Shown here: piece by piece, positions 7,930-15,718 of the stretch
How positions within the stretch are numbered: position 1 is the first letter of the stretch
How the letters are laid out: every line of letters begins with the position of its first letter
From: Hepatocystis sp. ex Piliocolobus tephrosceles
Lineage: Eukaryota > Apicomplexa > Aconoidasida > Haemosporida > Plasmodiidae
Reading direction: 5' to 3'
Length of the DNA: 15,718 nucleotides
Assembly: GCA_902459845.2 (NCBI GenBank)
Contig: CABPSV020000468.1
Span: 1-15,718, forward strand
Position numbers and translations under genes: made by a program
Notes under the pieces: model-generated
The model's database searches: none
The model's input: the letters and a program-made list of their open reading frames with translations, nothing else
What the model was told of the DNA's origin: nothing

Positions 7930-8841
7930 TCATTTTGCTGTGTTTTTTTTTTCTTCATATAAAGAACCTTTGTTAAACATTCCACCGAAAGTTAGTTTAT
8001 CTTTTTTCCTAGCCTCTTTTAATTTGGATATACACAATTCATAACTGTTTCGTATTTCCATATTATTAGGATTTAATAAAGCAGCTTTATATAAATTTTC
8101 TTTTGCGTCTTCTAAAAATCCAAAATTCATATTTGCAATTCCTAATTTGTATAAAGCTTTAATGTTATTTTTATCCAACTTAAGTACTTTGGATGCATGA
8201 TTGATTGCATTAGCATATTCTTTATTTTTATTATAACAAGTTGATAAGTTTAAATTACATATAATTTCTATATCTTTCTTTTTTTCTAATAATGAATCTT
8301 CCCAATCATCAGCATGTATAAAAAAATCTAATGCTTCTTTATATTTAGCTATAGCTTCGTTAATATTATTTTTTTTAAATAATTCATTTCCTTCTTCTTT
8401 CAAATCGTAAGCTGCTTGTATTTTTTCTTCATCTGTATAATCATATATACTTTTTTTTGTTTCACTAAAATTTAATAATTCAATTTCAAAAATTAAAACA
8501 CTATTTCCTGGAATATTTTCACCACAACCTTCTTCTCCATATCCATATTTACTATCTAATCGAACAGTACACAATTCATTTTTTTTCATTGAACTTACAC
8601 ATATATCCCAACCTTTAATAACTTCACCTTGTCCTAAATGAAATTTAAATGGCATATTTCTATCACGTGAAGAATCAAAAACTTTTCCATTTGTTTCTAA
8701 TTTACCTACATAATGTACTGATACTTCATTACCACTTTTTGGGATGTTTTCTTCCCCTTCTTCCCCTCTCCTTAATATAGTTTTTATAACACCTCCATCA
8801 TTTGTTAAGTGAACTGTTTCGATTCCTTCTGTAGATTCCAT
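7930..8841 (-). CDS. FKBP35: FK506-binding protein FKBP35 (peptidyl-prolyl isomerase with TPR domain)
   Basis: A 303-aa single-exon protein, essentially the length of P. falciparum FKBP35 (304 aa as I recall it). FKBP35 isomerises peptidyl-proline bonds, binds FK506 and rapamycin, and associates with HSP90. Residues about 16-123 are the FKBP domain: pocket residues Tyr44, Asp56, Phe67, Val74-Ile75, Trp78 and Tyr101 are present, with the VIKGWD signature at 74-79. Three TPR repeats follow at about 147-260. The carboxylate clamp for the HSP90 C-terminus is readable as Lys148, Asn152, Asn198, Lys228 and Lys232 (usually Arg, conservative). A basic C-terminal segment (275-282, KEARKKDK) is the likely calmodulin-binding region. 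In the pocket, Cys106 is kept but position 109 is Asn, not the Ser I recall from P. falciparum. The start at 8841 matches the family's N-terminus. Convergent with PIG-V, divergent from the kinase. Confidence 0.97.
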   Translation of the reverse strand: MESTEGIETVHLTNDGGVIKTILRRGEEGEENIPKSGNEVSVHYVGKLETNGKVFDSSRDRNMPFKFHLGQGEVIKGWDICVSSMKKNELCTVRLDSKYGYGEEGCGENIPGNSVLIFEIELLNFSETKKSIYDYTDEEKIQAAYDLKEEGNELFKKNNINEAIAKYKEALDFFIHADDWEDSLLEKKKDIEIICNLNLSTCYNKNKEYANAINHASKVLKLDKNNIKALYKLGIANMNFGFLEDAKENLYKAALLNPNNMEIRNSYELCISKLKEARKKDKLTFGGMFNKGSLYEEKKNTAK

Positions 8842-8990
8842 AATTGTAAATGTTTTATATATGGACAGGGATTATAGTATTTTTTAATACAAAACTTTAA
8901 GCACGTGTGTATGTATATATAAAGTGGTACGGTATGAAAAAGAGAGTTTAAAACTTTAAAAGCATATAAAACGCAATAAATATGTAAATA

Positions 8991-9134
8991 GGTATGTAAA
9001 TGGGTATGTAAATAGGTATGTAAATGGGTATGTAAATAGGTATGTAAATGGGTATGTAAATAGGTATGTAAATAGGTATGTAAATAGGTATGTAAATAGG
9101 TATGTAAATAGGTATGTAAATGGGTATGTAAATA
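8991..9134. repeat. 12-bp tandem array, 12 copies
   Basis: Twelve full copies of GGTATGTAAATA or GGTATGTAAATG, roughly alternating, with partial copies on both sides. It lies 150-300 bp upstream of the FKBP35 start. Because 12 is a multiple of 3, the minus strand reads as endless Tyr-Ile-Pro-Ile, which is not a gene. Confidence 0.95.
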
Positions 9135-9162
9135 GGTATATATATACGAAAAAACTTGAACT

Positions 9163-9214
9163 TACGAAATGAACATACGAAATGAACATACGAAATGAAC
9201 ATACGAAATGAACA
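9163..9214. repeat. 13-bp tandem repeat, four copies
   Basis: Four exact copies of TACGAAATGAACA at 9163, 9176, 9189 and 9202, with a partial fifth, about 25 bp beyond the 12-bp array and unrelated to it in sequence. Confidence 0.94.
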
Positions 9215-9390
9215 TACGAAAAATAATATTTAAAAAAAGTAAAGGTAAGTGAAGGATTATTTCATTGACAATTGTGGGACAAAAACTGTAATACCTCATA
9301 AAAAACACTATCTCAAAAATTAAGTAAAAATTATTCTACTTATGGGGATAAAGTTACATTTAGCAAAATATGTATTAAAAAAAAATGTAC

Positions 9391-9434
<44 letters not shown>

Positions 9435-12144
9435 CGTTTTGCTACGTTGTCATTTATTTGTTCATTTGTTGGTTCGCTTGTTCAATTGTTTATTTTTTTT
9501 ATTTTTTAAAATGGTGGTTTTTTTTGTATTAATTCGAAATCCCAATAACGTTTCAAAAAAATAAGAAAAAAATTTTTTATCTTATATTTTTCCAAAATGT
9601 TGCCTTAAAGAAATTGTAAAAAAAAAAAAAAAAAAAATGAATTATCTAGCTGTGATTTAAATAAATATATAAAAATCTCTAATTGTAGAATTCGAAACGG
9701 AAAATACCCATAAAAAAAAAAAAAAATAAATAAAATAAAAAAAAAATTATAGGTAAATAAATAAGCAAAATAAATGGACGAATGAGCGGCTAACATGAAT
9801 GGACGAATATATTTATGTGTTTTTTTTTTTTTTTTTTTTTTACTACAATTCTGTTAATTATAAACACTATATTTTAGAAATCACACAAATGTTGTATATC
9901 AATAAGAAGAGAAAAAACATGCTTTATTTTTTAATTACCATTATTTTTGCCAACCTAACGCTTATTTATATGTTATGTATATTGTATATTGTATATATTT
10001 TTTTTTTTTTTTTTTTTACGCTTGTATACCGCTTTACTACGACCAGAGTGTATTTAATGCATTATTTTTTTTTTTTTTAATAACAAAAAGCATTTTTTTT
10101 TAATAACAAAAAGCAAAATATATAAAGTTTAAATAAAAAATGGCATTTACTTTTTAAATATTTGTACTATTAATTTGTACTAGTGGCAAAAAAAAAAAAA
10201 AACAGTTCGTCAAAATTTGTTAATATGTTTTTTTTTTTTTAGTCTTTTATATGTAAATATATAGTGGTTAATTAAGTTTTCTTTTTATGTAGATACATAC
10301 ATTACGAAGAGTGTAAACTTATTCAAAAATAATTTAAAATGGTGAGTTTTTAAAAGCATTACTTCGTTTTGGAATAATGATGTTACTGTGCTATGTATGT
10401 ATGTATGTACATATATTCACCTGAACTACAAACACATAATTGTGAATACATAAAACCATCGTTTTTTGTTTTCAAGTTAAATACTGTTTTAAAAAATATG
10501 AGAAAAAATATGCGAAAAAAAATGTAAGAATAAAACAAAAAAAGTTTTTTTTTGACAGTTAAACTAAATACGTTTTAACGCACTCACGCTTGGAGCACTT
10601 TTGTGTATACATATTTTTTAACACAAACGTGTACTAAAAAAATATAAAAATTTAAAATAAAAACATATAACATTAAAAAAAAAGACAATTGTATGTATTT
10701 AAATTATTTAAAAACATAGGATTTTTTTTTTTTTTATCCTTTTAACTAACTTTTATTTTAAAAAATATAAGATAAAAAATACAAAAGTAAACAATAATTA
10801 TAGCTGATATATTGATTTGAAACGAGTGTATATATACATATATATTATATATAATGTATGTAAAATGTGCATATTGCACACAAAGTTTACAGATACAACG
10901 ACTATAAAATGTACAAACGAATAATTTTATGTTAATTCGTAATATTGTTAAACACAATTTCTAGAACACAAAGAATGTATATAAAATTTATTACTTGTAT
11001 ATGTATATACTTTATTTATTTTATTTTTTTTTTTTTTCCACATATATATCAGCATTTATGTACGTACATATATAATAATCGTACACACATATGCAGTTTT
11101 GTATGTATAATATGTACATGTTCGTATGTATATTATATACATATTTTTTATGTTTACTTTTTTTTTTTAAATTAATATTTTAATTTATTTTTTTTGTTTT
11201 ATAGTTTTCTATAATGTGAATTTTTTTATTTTTTTTTTAATGATCACGTATTTGTAGTTTTTTTATTTTCCATTAAGAAGATAAAAACAAAAACTGAGTA
11301 AAAGTGAGCCAAATATAGGCAAAAATAAGAAAAAATAAATGAAAATAAAAAAGTTTTCATAAATGTTTGAATAATAATTTTAGTCCGCATTTTACATTAT
11401 ATAAGAGTTATTTTATGAAAAAAAATAATACTAATGTATATACATAAACACATATATATCTATATATTGTATATATACAGTTGAATCATGTATGTTTTTT
11501 TTTTTTTTATAATTTCATATAGTAAAAACATCTAATCATTATTTCCTAGAATATTTACATTAACCATAAAAAACGTTTACTATATATATAGCTCGTTTGA
11601 AAATGGTGTAAAATTATATTTAGGATTGTATGTGTATAGGACAGCATGCATTTTCTTTAAAATACATATACATACGTATATGCGTATATATATATATATA
11701 TATATATATACAATTTTTTATATTTTTTAAACTTTAATTTTTTAAATCTTTTTTTTTTTTTTTTTTTTTTTTTTTATTATACACACCTATTTTGATCAAA
11801 ATAATTTTGTTACTTACTTTTTTTTTTTTTATTATTAAAATTGATTATGTTATTAAATGTGAGTCATGTACTTTTTGATGAACACATTTATATGTGTTTA
11901 ACTTATTCATTTGGTTTGCTTACTAGTTTAGTAACTCGCTTTTTTATTTTATTTTATTTTTTTTTTTTTTTGTGTGTGTGTGTGTAAAAATCTATTTTTT
12001 AATTATTTGTTTTTCTAAATTCATTTACTGTTTTTATTTATATTTTTTATATTTGCTTTAATTTTTCTACTTTATACATTACCTATAATAGTAGTGTTGT
12101 ATATATTACACATTTTTGTTATAACACCGTTGGTTATATATCTA

Positions 12145-12210
12145 CATATATCTATATCTATACCTATATCTATACCTATATCTATACCACATATATATAT
12201 ACCTATATCT
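12145..12210. repeat. Degenerate ATATCT/ATACCT repeat
   Basis: Alternating TATATCTA and TATACCTA units with a period of about 12 bp, ending near 12210. A simple-sequence tract in the divergent spacer. Confidence 0.8.
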
Positions 12211-12631
12211 ATATATATTTACGCTAACTTACGCTTATTTAATTTTTGTTTTTATTTGTGGCAAAATTAGACAATGTATTACATATTTAATTATCATAAT
12301 ATATTATAATAAATAGTTTTTTTTTTATATTTTTTGTTAATTTATTGACAAGTATGTTTTTTTTTTTATAAAAAAAGAATCTATGTATACTTTAACATGC
12401 ATTTATAATTTGTAAAAATATATATATATATATATATGTATATATAAAACGTGTTCTTTTTTTATAGTAAATAATTAAAATAAATATAAGCATTTTTTTT
12501 TAACTAAGGTAATGTATTCAGTTACAATTATTTGCTGCTTGCACCAGCAGTTTTGTATATTTACAGAAATTTCCGTCTTTTTTTTTTTTTTTTTTTTATA
12601 TAACTACATCTATTTTTGTTATTGTAAAAAA

Positions 12632-12845
12632 AAAACATAAAAACGTAAACACATAAAAACATAAACACATAAAAACGTAAAAACATAAAAACGTAAAAAC
12701 ATAAAAACGTAAAAACATAAAAACGTAAAAACATAAAAACGTAAAAACATAAAAACGTAAAAACGTAAAAGTATGAAAGCACAAAAACACAAAAACGTAA
12801 AAGTATGAAAGCACAAAAACATAAAAACGTTAAAACTTAAAAACA
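12632..12845. repeat. 8/16-bp array of AAAAACAT and AAAAACGT
   Basis: The core (about 12680-12760) alternates AAAAACGT and AAAAACAT regularly, making a 16-bp higher unit. The flanks degrade to AAACACAT on the left and to AAAAGTATGAAAGCAC and AAAACAC on the right. It lies 240-450 bp upstream of the kinase start. On the minus strand it gives meaningless Phe/Tyr/Leu/Cys-rich frames. Confidence 0.92.
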
Positions 12846-12906
12846 CAATAATTGGATTCCCTTTATATTTATGTTTTAATTCCGTATATAACTTGTACAT
12901 AGTTTG

Positions 12907-12908
<2 letters not shown>

Positions 12909-12946
<38 letters not shown>
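12909..12946. repeat. Poly-T tract upstream of the kinase
   Basis: An uninterrupted T run of close to 38 bases, about 140 bp before the kinase start codon. Such runs are frequent in parasite promoter regions; no specific role is visible. Confidence 0.88.
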
Positions 12947-12951
<5 letters not shown>

Positions 12952-13086
12952 CATTGCTACATTTTGTTAGAAGGTGCTTTCGTACGTACATACATGCAGA
13001 CATATACAATAACATGTATGTATAAATATACAGCATAAATAATTTTTTAACAAATATAACTAATACGACACATTTTTTTAATAAAT

Positions 13087-15435
13087 ATGTTAAAATTAAA
13101 AACGGTGTATACCAGCTTAATCGGCGGTAAAATATACAATATTAATGGAAAAACTATTAGAGAAGAAAAGTTAATATCTGAAGGTTCATTTTCATTTGTT
13201 TATTTGGCAAGAGATATGAATACAAATAAGTTATATATTATAAAAAAAACTATATGTCAAACTAAAGAACAGTTAAAACAAGCAAACAGTGAAATAACAA
13301 TATTCAAAACACTCCCAATTCATAAAAACATAGTACAATATTTTGGTTCAAATGTAATAAAAGAAAATAATTTTAGAATCGTAATTATTTTATTAGAATA
13401 TTGTGAAAATGGTAATTTATTAAATATATTAGAAAAAAATAAAGACAAAATAAAAGAATGCCATATAGTTTATATATTAAGAGATATTGTTTCTGGATTA
13501 AATTTTTTACATACTCAAGAAGTCCCTATTATACATCGAGATATAAAATTAGAAAATATATTATGTGATAAAAATAAAGTATATAAAATATGTGATTTCT
13601 GTTCTTACAGTATATCTAATTTAATTTATCCAAATAATCTCATAAAAACAGATTTAAACAATTTAAAAGAAGAAATAAATAAAAATACTACTTTAATTTA
13701 TAGACCACCTGAATTGGTTGATATGTATGACAATTTTGAAATTTCAACAAAAGTTGATATATGGATGGTTGGATGTATATTATATTTATTATTATTTAAA
13801 ATCCATCCTTTTCAAAATAATAATATTTTATCAATAATTAATTGTCAATTTATAATTCCAAATAGTGCAAAATGTTCAAAAAGAATATTAGCTATTTTGT
13901 TAATGACTTTGTACAAAAATCCAGAAAAAAGAATTGATTCTACTACTCTTTTATTTATATTGGAAAATTATTCTGATTTGAAAAAATGGATTACATATAT
14001 TCCAGTAGATATTCGAAAAAAAGTAAATGAAATTTATGATAAAATGACAGAAATTAATTCTCAAAATAAAAAAAATGAAGTTATTGAAATTACAAATGAT
14101 AAAAATATTGACATTAAAATTAATTTAAAAAATTATAATATTTTAACAAATAAAAAAACTGGTGGTTTTTTGGCAAACTTTAGTACAAGTTATTTGATTG
14201 GGGATACATTTAAAAAGAAAGTTTCTACAAAAGTAAATACTGGTAAGGGGGGAGAGGAAAATGGTGTGATTACTATGCAGGGTAGTAGTACTACCACTAC
14301 TACCACTACTGCTACTACCACTACTGCTACTACCACTACTGCTACTACCACTACTGCTACTACCACTACTGATACCACCACTACTGATACCACCACTACT
14401 GATCAAACTAATCAACAATTGATTGAAAAACAGGAATTAGACCAAAAAAATAATACATCCAAAATAACAAATGTTGGAACTGATAAAAATATGTTAATTT
14501 TTAATTCTAAAGAATGTAAAGACAAAGTATATAAGTCACATACAGTAAATGAAACAGAATTATTAATACAACTTGATGATAGTGATAATAATAGTGGTAA
14601 TGAACAAAACAAAAGTAGTAATTTATTTGAAAATATGACAAATGTAAGTAGTGTACATAATGTAAGTAGTGGAAATTTGTTGGACTTAGATTTTAAAGAT
14701 AATAAGGAAAGTGAAAATAATTCTAATAACATAAAAAATATACATAATATGGATAATAATAAATTGGATTTTTTTTTTGATCCATGGAATTTTTCAGCAG
14801 AAAGTGAAACAATAAATACCATAGACAATTTTAAAACTTTTAATTCAGTCAAACAAAATGATGAAAATAATTTTTTTAATGAAAATTTTAACAATATTAA
14901 TACAAAACTTCATGATGGTAATATTATTGATTGTGTTGATATGTTTAATAGTCATGATTTAATTAATAATGATTGTTATACTATGCATTTAAATACTAAA
15001 ACAAAAGATAATAACTTATATAGTAACAGTACAGAAGGTGATGAATTAAAAAAAACAACAAAATCCAAGTACAATGATAAAAAAAAAAGTGAAGAAAATA
15101 TATATGGATATAATAAAAATGTATATTATACAAATAATGTGAAAACAAATTACAATAGTTATGATTATGGATTTTCTAAAAAAATGTTTTTAAAAAAAGA
15201 TACTTTTACTTCTTCAGATGAATTTGATAATATAAATAAAAATAGTAATAATTTTTATAGTATTGATAAATCGAAATTTAAAACTATATCAGGCAGTTTA
15301 TCTTCTTTAAATTCCGATAAACGTGTTTCCACTTCTAATAACACATCTTCAAATATTTCGAAAAATTTTATACCATCAGACAAAAATCAAAAATTTGCAG
15401 AATTCTTGGAAGAGTTTCAAAAGATGTCAATTTAG
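13087..15435 (+). CDS. NAK-family serine/threonine kinase (AAK1/GAK-like)
   Basis: A 782-aa single-exon protein. Residues about 25-305 are a kinase domain of the NAK (Numb-associated kinase) type: SEGSFSFVYLAR (31-42) in the glycine loop, Lys53, Glu69 of helix C, HRDIKLEN (150-157), YRPPELVDMY (205-214), then STKVDIWMVGCILY (220-233) and the family's HPF and FIIP segments. In animals and yeast these kinases phosphorylate clathrin adaptors and control vesicle coats. The DFG position reads Asp170-Phe171-Cys172, an unusual change; the catalytic Lys, Glu, HRD Asp and Asn are intact, so activity is plausible. The tail has a Thr-rich repeat (402-438) and then Asn/Asp/Ser/Lys-rich sequence containing LIQLD (493-497), LLDLD (531-535) and DPW (565-567), all resembling clathrin or adaptor docking motifs. 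The start aligns with the region just before the AAK1 kinase domain. Family sure, cellular role inferred. Confidence 0.92.
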   Translation: MLKLKTVYTSLIGGKIYNINGKTIREEKLISEGSFSFVYLARDMNTNKLYIIKKTICQTKEQLKQANSEITIFKTLPIHKNIVQYFGSNVIKENNFRIVIILLEYCENGNLLNILEKNKDKIKECHIVYILRDIVSGLNFLHTQEVPIIHRDIKLENILCDKNKVYKICDFCSYSISNLIYPNNLIKTDLNNLKEEINKNTTLIYRPPELVDMYDNFEISTKVDIWMVGCILYLLLFKIHPFQNNNILSIINCQFIIPNSAKCSKRILAILLMTLYKNPEKRIDSTTLLFILENYSDLKKWITYIPVDIRKKVNEIYDKMTEINSQNKKNEVIEITNDKNIDIKINLKNYNILTNKKTGGFLANFSTSYLIGDTFKKKVSTKVNTGKGGEENGVITMQGSSTTTTTTTATTTTATTTTATTTTATTTTDTTTTDTTTTDQTNQQLIEKQELDQKNNTSKITNVGTDKNMLIFNSKECKDKVYKSHTVNETELLIQLDDSDNNSGNEQNKSSNLFENMTNVSSVHNVSSGNLLDLDFKDNKESENNSNNIKNIHNMDNNKLDFFFDPWNFSAESETINTIDNFKTFNSVKQNDENNFFNENFNNINTKLHDGNIIDCVDMFNSHDLINNDCYTMHLNTKTKDNNLYSNSTEGDELKKTTKSKYNDKKKSEENIYGYNKNVYYTNNVKTNYNSYDYGFSKKMFLKKDTFTSSDEFDNINKNSNNFYSIDKSKFKTISGSLSSLNSDKRVSTSNNTSSNISKNFIPSDKNQKFAEFLEEFQKMSI
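14290..14400 (+). repeat. In-frame 15-bp minisatellite coding a Thr-rich tract
   Basis: The DNA repeats a 15-bp unit, ACTACCACTACTGCT, changing to GAT-ended units at the right end. It codes Thr-Thr-Thr-Thr-Ala and later Thr-Thr-Thr-Thr-Asp (residues 402-438 of the kinase). The 15-bp period keeps the frame whatever the copy number. The antisense Ser/Gly and Val frames here are shadows. Confidence 0.93.
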
Positions 15436-15718
15436 TGATATTATATAATCCATCACCCGCATACATACATACATACATACATACATACATACATACATAC
15501 ATACATACATACATACATACATACATACATACATACATACATACATACATACATACATACATACATACATACATACATACATACATACATACATACATAC
15601 ATACATACATACATACATACATACATACATACATACATACATACATACATACATACATACATACATACATACATACATACATACATACATACATACATAC
15701 ATACATACATACATACAT
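15436..15718. repeat. (CATA)n tetranucleotide array, to window end
   Basis: About 25 bp after the kinase stop codon a perfect CATA repeat begins (about 15460) and continues for roughly 65 copies to the edge of the window, so its full length is unknown. The reverse strand reads Met-Tyr-Val-Cys in every frame, which is not a gene. It probably lies in the kinase 3' UTR. Confidence 0.95.

Larger units (their letters stand above)
8842..13086. other. 4.2-kb divergent spacer between FKBP35 and the NAK-family kinase
   Basis: I found no protein gene I can support. Besides the arrays listed separately, it contains (AT)n runs at about 9402-9426 and 11690-11710, many T or A homopolymers, GTAT repeats near 10394-10408 and a (GT)n run near 11971-11985. 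Open frames of 60-110 codons here are translations of homopolymers and dinucleotide repeats. Less repetitive patches lie at about 9230-9370, 10280-10450 and 12500-12580. Both flanking genes point away, so two promoters should lie inside. Confidence 0.65.

Noticed and set aside
8948..9202. Minus-strand frames rich in Tyr-Ile-Pro-Ile and Phe-Thr-Tyr
   Set aside because: They are translations of the 12-bp array.
9605..11175. Several 60-93-codon frames on both strands
   Set aside because: They consist mostly of Phe, Ile, Tyr and Lys from homopolymer and AT runs; no motif and no credible splice partners.
11644..11651. GCATGCAT and scattered GTGCA or GTGTAC words as ApiAP2 transcription-factor sites
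   Set aside because: Such short words are expected by chance in this much sequence, and single copies without conservation data cannot support a call.
12561..12954. Minus-strand Phe/Tyr/Val/Leu/Cys-rich frames
   Set aside because: They are translations of the AAAAACAT/AAAAACGT array and a poly-T run.
14143..14894. Antisense Ser/Gly-, Val- and Leu-rich frames within the kinase
   Set aside because: They are shadows of the Thr repeat and Asn-rich coding sequence on the other strand.
15368..15718. Minus-strand Met-Tyr-Val-Cys frames
   Set aside because: They are translations of the (CATA)n repeat.
1..15718. tRNA, rRNA, transposon or viral insertion
   Set aside because: I saw no cloverleaf-like or rRNA-like segment, no transposase or reverse transcriptase motifs, and no terminal repeats around coding sequence.

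Overview
The window looks like nuclear DNA from a malaria parasite (genus Plasmodium). It is extremely AT-rich, with long poly-A/poly-T runs, (AT)n tracts and many short tandem arrays between genes. Genes are compact with few introns, start codons often follow poly-A leaders, and one protein has a long Asn-rich, low-complexity tail. The clearest marker is a full-length FKBP35, the Plasmodium FKBP-TPR protein, which differs from the P. falciparum sequence as I remember it. I cannot name the species; an AT-rich non-falciparum Plasmodium is my best reading.

Layout: 1-970 is intergenic, with a roughly 45-copy GCTTTTT heptamer array and long poly-A. 971-1890 (+) is a two-exon OB-fold gene of the SOSS-B/NABP type. 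2811-3308 (-) is a STEEP1 (CXorf56) family gene, convergent with the first. 3309-4543 is a divergent spacer with 15/16-bp and 23/24-bp arrays. 4544-6460 (+) is a two-exon PIG-V gene (GPI mannosyltransferase 2); its short last exon was recovered by hand and ends in the conserved Trp-Thr. 6440-7250 is a roughly 50-copy 16-bp satellite whose first degenerate copy includes the PIG-V stop codon. 7930-8841 (-) is FKBP35, convergent with PIG-V. 8842-13086 is a 4.2-kb divergent spacer with several arrays and no supported gene. 13087-15435 (+) is a NAK-family (AAK1/GAK-like) kinase. A (CATA)n array then runs off the right edge.

The five genes look like unrelated housekeeping genes: single-stranded nucleic acid binding, a STEEP1-domain protein, GPI-anchor synthesis in the ER, an HSP90-linked prolyl isomerase, and a probable vesicle-coat kinase. 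They do not form an operon or a defence locus, and I see no mobile element, CRISPR array, tRNA or rRNA.

The points most worth a second look are these. The kinase tail has two clathrin-box-like motifs and one DPW motif within 75 residues. Its DFG motif reads DFC. The 3' satellite appears to be continuous with the last codons of PIG-V. FKBP35 has Asn at position 109, a ligand-pocket site I remember as Ser in P. falciparum. A STEEP1 protein is present in a lineage thought to lack STING.
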